Positions 17,323 to 23,992 of a stretch of DNA of 38,889 nt are shown here, piece after piece. Each line of letters begins with the position of its first letter. The first letter of the stretch is position 1. Under the pieces are notes generated by a model. That model saw nothing but the letters and a program-made list of their open reading frames with translations. It was not told where the DNA came from and ran no database searches. Both the position numbers and the translations under genes were made by a program. This DNA comes from CAYLSO01 sp964386525 (GTDB lineage: Bacteria > Eisenbacteria > RBG-16-71-46 > DASYSL01): contig CAYLSO010000267.1 of assembly GCA_964386525.1 (NCBI GenBank), forward strand, positions 1-38,889, in the 5' to 3' direction.

Positions 17323-18092
17323 TTCGAGCCTCGTGGCGGACGTTCCATGGCCAGGTAGCGCCGCCGCTCGGCGGGGCGCAGCCGCTCGATGGCGTAGCGC
17401 AGCGCGGTGCGCGGCAGGCGCGGCCCGTGCGCGTCGAGAAAACCGCGCAGCACGGCGGCGTCGCGCTTGCCCACCTCGCGCAGCATCCACCCCACCGCCT
17501 TGTGCATCAGGTCGTGCGGGTCGTCGCTCAACCGCCGCGCCAGGCGCAGGGTGTCGTCGAACTGCCCCTGCCGGATGAAGGCCAGCGTGGCCAGCACCGC
17601 GATCCGCCTCTCCCACAGGTTCCGCGAGCCGGCCAGCCGCGTCAACACGCCGCGCGGGCGGTCGAGGAGCCAGGCGCCCAGGATGTGCGGCGCCGACAGG
17701 TCCACCAGGTCCCAGTTGTTGACGCGATCGGTGCGCCCCAGGTAGAAGCGCACGATCTCCCGGCGCTCGGCTCGCCCGGCGCGCCGGAAGCGGTCGCCGA
17801 GGACGAGCAGCGCCAGCGAGCGGTCCTCGTGCCAGCGGCTGGCGAGCAGCCGCCCGATCTGCCCCGGCGGCAGCGCGGCGAATCGCTTCGCCGCCGCGCG
17901 CAGGGGCGCCGCCCGGATGCCCAGGAAGCGGTCGCCCTCGCCGTACTCGCCGGGACCCGTCTTGAAGAACCACGCCGCGACGCGCGCCGCCTCGGGGTCG
18001 GCGAGTGAGCGCAGATGCCGGCGGGCGGCGGCGGCGGTGGGGGCCGCAGCCAAGGTCGGGGCGACCACGGGCGCCGGGCGGCCTCGTCTCAT
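17319..18092 (-). CDS. DNA alkylation repair protein (AlkD-like HEAT-repeat family)
   Basis: A 257-residue all-helical protein of the AlkD/PF08713 family, whose characterised members remove bulky or N3/N7-alkylated bases without flipping them. Recognisable parts are the N-terminal AAWFFKTGPGEYGEGDRFLGIRAAPLR, the central segment RVNNWDLVDLSAPHILG (conserved Trp and Asp of the DNA-binding cleft), ERRIAVLATLAFIRQGQ, and DLMHKAVGWMLREVGKR. The start ATG 18092 has AGAGG 6 bases upstream; GTG 18107 is an alternative adding five residues. Its stop overlaps the start of the PLD-fold gene, so the two proteins are coupled. The catalytic specificity of this branch is not known. Confidence 0.88.
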   Translation of the reverse strand: MRRGRPAPVVAPTLAAAPTAAAARRHLRSLADPEAARVAAWFFKTGPGEYGEGDRFLGIRAAPLRAAAKRFAALPPGQIGRLLASRWHEDRSLALLVLGDRFRRAGRAERREIVRFYLGRTDRVNNWDLVDLSAPHILGAWLLDRPRGVLTRLAGSRNLWERRIAVLATLAFIRQGQFDDTLRLARRLSDDPHDLMHKAVGWMLREVGKRDAAVLRGFLDAHGPRLPRTALRYAIERLRPAERRRYLAMERPPRGSK

Positions 18093-18242
18093 TCGCCGCC
18101 TCTCCACAACAGCGGCCGAGCTGCACCGGCCCAGAGCCCGACAAGCGGGGCCAGCCGCCCGGGAATGGGCAGATAGGCAGGTCTAGGTATGCGCGTGGAC
18201 TGCATGGAGCCGCAGTGTACGACGGCCGCGGGGCCAAAGCGA

Positions 18243-18270
18243 GCGCGCGGCAGGTCGCCCCACCGCGCGC
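18243..18270 (-). terminator. Possible hairpin terminator downstream of the ECF/Spy operon
   Basis: An 8-bp perfect stem (GCGCGCGG with CCGCGCGC, 12-base loop) lies about 45 bases after the Spy-like stop on the minus strand and is followed by TCGCTTTGG. The T-tract is poor. Together with the promoter region of the alkD-like gene it fills the 223-bp gap 18093-18315, where I see nothing else convincing. Confidence 0.3.
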
Positions 18271-18315
18271 CGCTCGGTCGCTGAGTATCCGGCGGATGCC
18301 GGCGCCCAGGCGCCC

Positions 18316-19122
18316 CTAGATGTCGTCGTCGCCCTCCGACGGGCCGCCCGGCCCGCCGTGGGGATCCGGCCCGCCGTGGGGATCCGGCCCGCCAGGGCCG
18401 CCCATGCCGTGGGGCCCGCCCGGGCCGCGCCCCATCCCCGGACGCATCGAACCGCGCATCTGGCGCAGCTTCTTCTGCTGCTCGGGCGTGAGCACCGAGC
18501 GCGCGTCCAGGAGCGCCGCCGCGCGCGCCTTCTGGATCGCCGCGCGCAGGCCCGAGACCTTGTCGATCTGCGCCTCGATGGCGCGGGCATCCGGGGTCTC
18601 GGCGCGCATCAGCTTGTGCAGGTCCATCTGCGCGATGCGCAGATCGGCGCCCGTCTGGATGTTCTGCTTCATCGTCCGCTCGCGCAGGTCCGCCAGTTTC
18701 TCGCGCTGGGCCTCGCTGAGATCGAGCTTCCCCATCGCCTCGCGGCCCGGCTCGAACCCGAATCCCGGACCCGGCTCGAATCCGCCGCCGCCTCGCGGCC
18801 CCGCCCCGGGAGCCATCCCGGCCTGCGGACCGTGGCCGGCGCTGTGCCCGGCTCCGCACCCGGCGCTGTGCCCGGCGCCACACCCGGCGGCGCGCTCATG
18901 CCGGCACGCCTGACCGCAGCAGCGGCCGGCGTGCATGGCCATCCCGCAGCACTCGGGCGCCGCCATGGCGTGCCCGTGCGGTCCGCCGCCCCAGTGAGGC
19001 GCGGAGAGCCCGGCGGCGTCCGAAGAGGCGTCGGGCCGATCCTTTGGAGCATCGGCGGCCGCCCCGCCCGCCAGGGCGAGGACGCCCCCCACCAGTATCG
19101 CGATCCACAAGTTGCGCTGCAT
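18316..19122 (-). CDS. Spy/CpxP-like periplasmic protein with Cys/His-rich metal-binding insert
   Basis: A 268-residue exported protein (signal peptide MQRNLWIAILVGGVLALAGGAAA). Residues 43-97 contain seven Cys (58, 59, 68, 69, 73, 81, 89) and eight His in motifs such as PECCGMAMHAGRCCGQACRHE and a doubled GAGHSAGC/H, which look like a soft-metal binding domain. A helical LTxxQ/Spy domain follows (about 130-225), with LDLSEAQREKLADLRE and VLTPEQQKKLRQM. The tail is Gly/Pro-rich with a doubled GPDPHG. Spy-like proteins are chaperones or metal-stress proteins. GGGAGG sits 4 bases before the ATG. It is the last gene of the sigma-factor operon, perhaps an output or metal-buffering component. Confidence 0.82.
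   Translation of the reverse strand: MQRNLWIAILVGGVLALAGGAAADAPKDRPDASSDAAGLSAPHWGGGPHGHAMAAPECCGMAMHAGRCCGQACRHERAAGCGAGHSAGCGAGHSAGHGPQAGMAPGAGPRGGGGFEPGPGFGFEPGREAMGKLDLSEAQREKLADLRERTMKQNIQTGADLRIAQMDLHKLMRAETPDARAIEAQIDKVSGLRAAIQKARAAALLDARSVLTPEQQKKLRQMRGSMRPGMGRGPGGPHGMGGPGGPDPHGGPDPHGGPGGPSEGDDDI
18351..18393. repeat. 18-bp tandem repeat inside the Spy-like gene
   Basis: GCCCGCCGTGGGGATCCG occurs twice without change (18351-18368, 18369-18386), followed by seven bases of a third copy. It encodes the duplicated GPDPHG near the C-terminus. Perfect identity suggests recent slippage duplication. Confidence 0.85.
18836..18883. repeat. 24-bp imperfect tandem repeat encoding GAGHSAG units
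   Basis: Two 24-bp units (18836-18859 and 18860-18883) share CCGGCGCTGTGCCCGGC and differ at a few bases. They encode consecutive GAGHSAG(C/H) octads, so the number of metal ligands in the Spy-like protein may vary by repeat expansion. Confidence 0.8.
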
Positions 19123-19172
19123 CGTACCTCCCTCGCGGGCGTCGCCCGCCGCGGGTGATTTGAGTCGCCTCT

Positions 19173-19616
19173 TCACGGTCGATCCTCGTCGGCGGGACCG
19201 CGCTCGCGTCCCCCGCGCCGGTCGTGCTGGTACAGATTCTCCATCTTTCGCCAATCGGCGAGCTGCTTCTCGGTGAGCACGCGCTCGATCGCCACGCGGG
19301 TGCTCTCGTGCATCGCCACGCGCTGCTCGTGCGCCTGCCTGAGGGTCTCGAGGACCGCCTGCCGCTGCTCGGGTGTGAGGTCCAGGGCCGCCTCGAGATG
19401 CGCCAGGAGACGTCCCGGGCCCATCCCGTCGAGCGGGCCGCCGGGCCCGCGCATCCCGGATCCCGGCGCTCCCGGCGACGCGTGCGGGAAGGCCGTCAGG
19501 TGCGGCCGCCCCGGCCACGCGAAGCGCATGAAGACGATGCCGCTCACCATGCCGAGCGAGAAGCCCACGAGCAGGGCCGCGACGATCGCGATGACCAGAC
19601 CGCGCGTGCCGTTCAT
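19173..19616 (-). CDS. Membrane-anchored periplasmic metal-sensor-like protein (CnrX/Spy-like)
   Basis: A 147-residue protein with one N-terminal membrane anchor (residues 6-30, LVIAIVAALLVGFSLGMVSGIVF), then a periplasmic Pro/Gly linker with H39 and H45 and a helical hairpin (about 70-128) of the LTxxQ type: LDLTPEQRQAVLETLRQAHEQRVAMHE and IERVLTEKQLADWRKM. H96, M102 and H103 are candidate metal ligands. In length and topology it matches CnrX, the nickel/cobalt sensor of Cupriavidus (about 148 residues). Its start overlaps the stop of the putative anti-sigma gene by ATGA, so the two are coupled, as CnrY and CnrX are. Metal identity cannot be deduced. Confidence 0.8.
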   Translation of the reverse strand: MNGTRGLVIAIVAALLVGFSLGMVSGIVFMRFAWPGRPHLTAFPHASPGAPGSGMRGPGGPLDGMGPGRLLAHLEAALDLTPEQRQAVLETLRQAHEQRVAMHESTRVAIERVLTEKQLADWRKMENLYQHDRRGGRERGPADEDRP

Positions 19617-19966
19617 CGCGCGCCTCCGCTATCCGGGGTCGCCGCCGGTGGGGTCGCCGGCGTCGGGATCGCCGCCGCCGCGGAGCCGTTGAGATCCGCC
19701 ACCAGCGCCTCGGTGAGACTCTCGTAGCTGCCGTCGGTCAGCGCCCGCGGCGCGGTCGTCACCAGCGCCGCCGAGACCGCCACCGCCCCGGCGAAGACCG
19801 CCAGCGACGCGCCGAGCGCGGCCGGCCGCATGACCCACGCCCACCAGCTCCCGACGCCGGCGCGCGGCCGCGCCTCGATGCGGGCCCGCGCCCGCGTCCA
19901 CAGGGCCGGCTCCGCATCCGCCCGGACCGCGCCCAACAGCTGGCTGAGATCGTCGTCACGAATCAT
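19613..19966 (-). CDS. Putative anti-sigma factor, single-pass membrane protein
   Basis: A 117-residue protein with an acidic/basic N-terminal cytoplasmic segment of about 45 residues (MIRDDDLSQLLGAVRADAEPALWTRARARIEAR), one transmembrane helix (about 46-70) and a short periplasmic tail rich in Ala, Pro and Thr. It lacks the HxxxCxxC of zinc anti-sigma factors. It lies between an ECF sigma gene (7-bp gap) and a membrane metal-sensor-like gene (4-bp overlap), and its size and topology are like CnrY. The function is inferred from position and shape, not from a recognised family motif. Confidence 0.65.
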   Translation of the reverse strand: MIRDDDLSQLLGAVRADAEPALWTRARARIEARPRAGVGSWWAWVMRPAALGASLAVFAGAVAVSAALVTTAPRALTDGSYESLTEALVADLNGSAAAAIPTPATPPAATPDSGGAR

Positions 19967-19973
19967 GTCGCGC

Positions 19974-20564
19974 TCACTCCCCGAACTGCTCGCGCAGCGC
20001 CTGCTTCAGCTTCTCGCGCGCCCGATGCAGCTTCGACTTCACCGCCGCCGGGCTGGCGCCCATCGCCTCCGCCACTTCCTCGTAGGACAGACCCAGCCGG
20101 TCGCGCAGCACCACCGCCTCGCGCTGTCCCGCCGGCAGCGCGCCGATCGCCCGCTCCAGCGCCGCGAGCAGCCGCGGCGCGTCCATCGCCTCGTCCCACT
20201 GCTCGACCGGGTCCACGCGCAACCCCGACTCGGCGATCGGATCCTGCATCTCCGGCGGCCCGGCCGAGAAGCGTCGGCGGCGCAGCGCGTCGCGGCAGCG
20301 GTTGGCGACGATGCGCAGCGCCCAGGTCTTGAGCCCGCGCTCGCCGCGGAACCGCGGGGCGCCGTCGTGGATCCGCAGGAGCGAGTCCTCGACCGCGTCG
20401 GCCGCCTCCTCCGGGTCGCGCAGCAGGCTGCGCGCCAGGGTGGTCATGGCGGCGCCGTGCAGGCGGTAGAGCTCGCCCAGCGCTTCCAGGTCCCGGGTCC
20501 GCAGCCGGGCGATCAGCTCTTGTTCCGGTGTCGGTCCCAGGTCCGCCTCCGCGCCATCGCTCAA
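19974..20564 (-). CDS. ECF-type RNA polymerase sigma factor
   Basis: A 196-residue sigma-70 family protein with only regions 2 and 4. Region 2 (about residues 25-95) has ALGELYRLHGAAMTTLARSLLRDPEEAADAVEDSLLRIH and RGLKTWALRIVANRCRDALRRR. Region 4 (about 135-190) has ALPAGQREAVVLRDRLGLSYEEVAEAMGASPAAVKSKLHRAREKLK, a clear helix-turn-helix for -35 recognition. The only plausible start I find is TTG 20564, without a Shine-Dalgarno, so the N-terminus is uncertain by a few residues. It heads an operon with an anti-sigma-like membrane protein and two Spy-like proteins, suggesting an envelope or metal stress regulon. Confidence 0.92.
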   Translation of the reverse strand: MSDGAEADLGPTPEQELIARLRTRDLEALGELYRLHGAAMTTLARSLLRDPEEAADAVEDSLLRIHDGAPRFRGERGLKTWALRIVANRCRDALRRRRFSAGPPEMQDPIAESGLRVDPVEQWDEAMDAPRLLAALERAIGALPAGQREAVVLRDRLGLSYEEVAEAMGASPAAVKSKLHRAREKLKQALREQFGE

Positions 20565-20566
20565 TG

Positions 20567-20591
20567 GACGAACGGGGGGCTGTGAGGTTCC
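20567..20591 (-). promoter_or_regulatory. Candidate ECF-type autoregulatory promoter
   Basis: On the minus strand GGAAC (20591-20587), a 16-base spacer and CGTC (20570-20567) match the common ECF consensus GGAAC-N16/17-CGTC. They lie directly upstream of the sigma gene. The predicted transcript start would fall at or just past the assigned TTG codon, which is awkward. Either the mRNA is leaderless or translation begins slightly downstream. Confidence 0.4.
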
Positions 20592-20593
20592 GC

Positions 20594-20607
20594 GGCGGCG
20601 CGCCGCC
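20594..20607. terminator. Palindromic hairpin after the EamA gene
   Basis: A perfect 14-bp palindrome, GGCGGCGCGCCGCC, lies about 60 bases beyond the stop of the EamA gene (minus strand) and just upstream of the sigma-gene promoter candidate. It could end the carbohydrate operon, but it has no T-tract and may be chance in GC-rich DNA. Confidence 0.25.
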
Positions 20608-20664
20608 CCGGCCGGGCTTCACGGGGACTTGGCACGGGGCCCCGACACGGAGGCCGCGAGCCGG

Positions 20665-21561
20665 CTACCGCAAGAACAGCACGATCACGCCGGCCACCGC
20701 GACCAGCGTGCCGCCCAGCGCCCGCAGGGTGAGCTTCTCGCCGTGGAAGCGCGACGCGATGAGCAGCGTGAGCACCGGGTAGATGGCGGTGATCGAGGCG
20801 GCCACGCCGGCCTCGATGTACTGCAAAGCGAGCAACGAGAGGGTGACGCCGAGGAACGGCCCGAAGAACGCGCCACCCACCATGAACGCCGAAGCCCGCC
20901 GGTCGCGCAGCGCGGCGAGCGAGCGCGCCACCTGGCCGGTCAGCGCCGCGATCACCCACACCGCCACCGCCGCGGCGCTGACCCGCACCACGGTCGCCGA
21001 CAGCGCGTCGAGCCCGCCGCGCAGGGCCAGCTTCGAGAGCACGTAGCCCGCCGCCTGCCCCACGGCGCCGAGCACGCCGGCGAGCACGCCGGCCGCCGCC
21101 GAGCCCTCGACGTGCGTGGGCCCGATCCGCTCCCGGTCGTAGAGCACCCAGAAGATGCCGCCCAGGGTCAACGCCATGCCGACGAGCGCCAGCGGCCCCG
21201 GCAGCTCGCGCAGCACCGGCCACGCCAGGACCGCGGTGAACAGCGGCGCCAGCGAGCCGATGAGCGCAGCGCGGCCCGGGCCGAGGATGACCAGGGCCTT
21301 GAAGTAGTTGGCGTCGCCCCAGACGAAGCCCAGCAGTCCGCTGACCGCGAGGATGCCGACCTGCGCGGGCGTGGCCCAGGTCGGCCAGGGCGAGCCGTGT
21401 GTGATCCACAGCGCCAGCCCGAGGAAGCCCACGGCCACCGTGATGCGCAGGCGGTTGAGGATGAGCGAGCCCATGCGGCGGCCGGCGGCGGCGAAGAGGT
21501 TGGACCCCGTCGCCCAGCAGGCCGCCGTGCCCAGAGCGGCGAATTCGCCCGTGAAGGCCAC
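20665..21561 (-). CDS. EamA/DMT-superfamily transporter
   Basis: A 298-residue inner-membrane protein with ten hydrophobic segments in two EamA repeats. It begins FAALGTAACWATGSNLFAAAGRRMG; its second half begins GVLAGVLGAVGQAAGYVLSKLALR and ends with HGEKLTLRALGGTLVAVAGVIVLFLR, the classic EamA finish. The start is GTG 21561 (V-A-F-T-G-E-F), with a G-rich site upstream. It lies 14 bp after the GH35-like gene and so is probably the last gene of the carbohydrate operon. It is not closely similar in sequence to the other EamA protein of the window (6383-7288). Substrate unknown; sugar or metabolite efflux is possible. Confidence 0.88.
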   Translation of the reverse strand: MAFTGEFAALGTAACWATGSNLFAAAGRRMGSLILNRLRITVAVGFLGLALWITHGSPWPTWATPAQVGILAVSGLLGFVWGDANYFKALVILGPGRAALIGSLAPLFTAVLAWPVLRELPGPLALVGMALTLGGIFWVLYDRERIGPTHVEGSAAAGVLAGVLGAVGQAAGYVLSKLALRGGLDALSATVVRVSAAAVAVWVIAALTGQVARSLAALRDRRASAFMVGGAFFGPFLGVTLSLLALQYIEAGVAASITAIYPVLTLLIASRFHGEKLTLRALGGTLVAVAGVIVLFLR

Positions 21562-21575
21562 CTGTGACCCCCGCC

Positions 21576-23945
21576 CTACTTCACGACCAGCGTCTGCGGC
21601 TCGCCGGTGAGGGTGAGACTCAGCCGCAACCGGCGGCCGCTGCGGCGCGCGACGACCGGGCGCCCGTCGAGCCGCGCGCCCCTCGCCGCCGTGACCAGCT
21701 CCACCTCGGCGGCCGCTGCGCGCGCCCCGGTTACCGTGAGCGCCAGCCGGCCGGCCCGCCGCCCCACGTCGAGCACCTCCGCCGTCGTGTAGCGCAGCAC
21801 CTCGCCGCCGGGCAGCGGCAGGTTGAGCGGCAGGATGTAGCCGCGGCGCCGCTCGAGCCGCAGGCGGCCGCGCGCCGGGAAGACAGTGGGGCGCGTCTCC
21901 CCCGGCAGCACCATGCGGATGCGCCCGGCGTTCGGCACGTCGTGGAAGTTGGACACGAAGAGGAACCCGAAGCGCTCGTTGGCCCGCAGACAGACCTGCA
22001 GGTCGCCGTCGGCCGCCACCGCGGGCTCGACGCCCAGCGCCCGCGCCAGATCGCGCACCAGGCCGACCTGGTAGTCGAACATGTGATTGAGCCCGAAGCC
22101 GAGCACCAGGGCGATGCCGCCCTCACGCGCCACCCGCAGCCCGCAGGGCACCCCGTCGAGGGTGCGCGCCACCACCTCCGCCCCGCCCGCTGCGAGCTCG
22201 GTGATCGACCCCTGCGCCAGATAGTCCTGCTTGCCGATCAGGTAACCCAGGCCGCGCGTGCGCCGCCCGGTGACACGCACGCCGAGCGCATCGGCCAGCC
22301 CCGTGCACGGCCCGCCGCCGAGGTCCTCCACCGGCAGGTCGGGGTTGAGCAGCAGCCGCCCGCCGCCGCGCACGTAGTCGCGCAGCTTGGCCTGCGTGCC
22401 GGCGTCCATGAACTCGAGCGCGAAGACGGCCAGCGCCGGCTGTCGCCGCAGCTCCTCGAGCGTGGCGCGCTCCAGATCGACGAGCGAGAAGTTGAGGCCG
22501 GCCAGCTGCAGCAGGCGCGCCAGGCCGTCGTAGAACAGGTGGTGCTTCTGCCACTCCCAGCGCTCGACCGCCGGCCCGCCGAGGTACTCGGTGGTCCAGT
22601 ACGGCGCGTAGAAGCCGACCGCCAGGTCGCAGTGCTTGGCGGTCTCGGCGAGCTGCGGCCCGAAGGCGCGCACCTGGCGGCCGAAGTCGCGCAGGGCGGC
22701 GAAGTGCGGCCGCTTGGCGCCGTCGGCGGTCACCGGCGCCTGCCACTCGTGCCGGCTGCCGAACGCCCCCATGCCCGGGTCGTTGCGCCCGCCGGAGAAC
22801 ATGTAGGCGTTGACGCCGCCCAGCCCGTGCGCCACGGAAGTCTTGAGGTTGAGCTCGACGTCGGCCGGGTAGAGCCGCGGCCGGTCGCGCAGGATGCCGG
22901 TCTGCAGCTCGGCGCAGATCGACGGCGTGCCCGGCGCGGCGATCATCTTCACCACCTCGGTGGTGATGGCGATGTCGTGGAAGTTCTCGTAGTCGAGCCG
23001 GCGCATCTGGTAGGCGCCGCCCAGCACCACCTGCGGCACGCGCGCCGCGAAATCGCGGAACATCATCGTGGTCATGGGGGCGAACACGCCGCGCCCGCGC
23101 ACGTCGAAATCGTAGAACTGGGGGATGTTGGCGAGCACCGGCAGGGTCAGCCCGGCGCGCGCGTAGCGCTCGTGCAGCGTGGCGAAGTACTCGGCGTAGT
23201 AGGCCTGGTAGAAGGCCATCCAGTCCCACAGCCGGAGCCCCGGCCGCGCCGCCTCGCCGGAGGCCGGCTGCGCCAGCTCGGCGAAGTCGCGGTGCTCGGC
23301 GCCGTAGGCGCGGTTGACGGCGCCGAGGTTGCCGCGGTAGCGCGCGCGCACGAACTCGCGGTAGCGGCGCTCGGTGTCGGGGCTGTAGTCGGCGGCCTTC
23401 TGCAGCCACTGCACCATGCCGATCTCGTTGTCGAGCTGCACCAGGGCCACCGGCCCGCGGGGGGACTGGCGGGCGTGCACCAGCGGCAGCACCTGGTCGT
23501 ACCAGCGCCCGGTGTACTTCTGGAAGGCGGGGTTCAGGTAGGCGAGCAGCGTGGTGTGCGGCAGGTTGGTGATCTCGCGGCCGCGCACGAAGATCTCCGG
23601 GTGGCCGTCGATGAGCCACTGCGGGATGCCCTCGTTCACCAGCTCGGCGTTGCTGACCGGCCCGACGCGGGCCAGGAACTTGAGCCCGTGCTTCTCGACC
23701 AGCGCCAGGAAGCGCACCAGATCGCGCCGCGGGTGGGTGCGGCCGGTGAAGTCGAAGCGGCCCGCCTCCGGCTCGTGCCACAGCCACGGGATGTACGAGC
23801 TGACCGCGTTGAGCCCCGCCGCGCGGGCGGCGCGCAGATGCGTCTCCCAGCGCGCCGGCGCCACGCGGAAGTAATGGATCTCGCCCGAGTAGAGGAAGAA
23901 GGGCTTGCCGTCCAGCAGGAACCGACCGGTCTCGCAGGTGACCAC
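21576..23945 (-). CDS. Cytoplasmic GH-A glycoside hydrolase, GH35/GH42-like (beta-galactosidase family)
   Basis: A 789-residue protein without a signal peptide. The N-terminus (GRFLLDGKPFFLYSGEIHYFRV, then RAAGLNAVSSYIPWLWHEPEAGRFDFTG) is typical of GH35. The acid/base glutamate is in ALVQLDNEIGMVQW (E174), and the nucleophile candidate is E346 in PSICAELQTG. The spacing of about 172 residues is wide for GH35 and closer to GH42, so family membership is mixed. The last 300 residues hold a glutamine-amidotransferase-like domain (about 400-600) and beta-sandwiches. GTG 23945 was chosen; AGGAG lies 10 bases upstream, and the extended frame upstream is antisense-like to the next gene. It probably cleaves imported oligosaccharides to monosaccharides. 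Confidence 0.85.
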   Translation of the reverse strand: MVTCETGRFLLDGKPFFLYSGEIHYFRVAPARWETHLRAARAAGLNAVSSYIPWLWHEPEAGRFDFTGRTHPRRDLVRFLALVEKHGLKFLARVGPVSNAELVNEGIPQWLIDGHPEIFVRGREITNLPHTTLLAYLNPAFQKYTGRWYDQVLPLVHARQSPRGPVALVQLDNEIGMVQWLQKAADYSPDTERRYREFVRARYRGNLGAVNRAYGAEHRDFAELAQPASGEAARPGLRLWDWMAFYQAYYAEYFATLHERYARAGLTLPVLANIPQFYDFDVRGRGVFAPMTTMMFRDFAARVPQVVLGGAYQMRRLDYENFHDIAITTEVVKMIAAPGTPSICAELQTGILRDRPRLYPADVELNLKTSVAHGLGGVNAYMFSGGRNDPGMGAFGSRHEWQAPVTADGAKRPHFAALRDFGRQVRAFGPQLAETAKHCDLAVGFYAPYWTTEYLGGPAVERWEWQKHHLFYDGLARLLQLAGLNFSLVDLERATLEELRRQPALAVFALEFMDAGTQAKLRDYVRGGGRLLLNPDLPVEDLGGGPCTGLADALGVRVTGRRTRGLGYLIGKQDYLAQGSITELAAGGAEVVARTLDGVPCGLRVAREGGIALVLGFGLNHMFDYQVGLVRDLARALGVEPAVAADGDLQVCLRANERFGFLFVSNFHDVPNAGRIRMVLPGETRPTVFPARGRLRLERRRGYILPLNLPLPGGEVLRYTTAEVLDVGRRAGRLALTVTGARAAAAEVELVTAARGARLDGRPVVARRSGRRLRLSLTLTGEPQTLVVK

Positions 23946-23992
23946 GCGCGGATCTCTCCTTTGGTTCGATGGGAGGGCCGGGGCCGCGCCGC

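Noticed and set aside
18300..18320. GGCGCC-CA-GGCGCC hairpin after the Spy-like gene
   Set aside because: The two-base loop is sterically poor and the arm is itself a palindrome. The 18243-18270 hairpin is a better terminator candidate.
18351..18883. Possible CRISPR or regulatory repeats
   Set aside because: Both tandem repeats lie in frame inside the Spy-like gene, have no spacers and encode repeated peptide units.
20521..20557. ATG at 20557 (minus strand) as the sigma-factor start
   Set aside because: It is in a different frame and meets a stop after 14 codons. The conserved sigma sequence is in the TTG 20564 frame.
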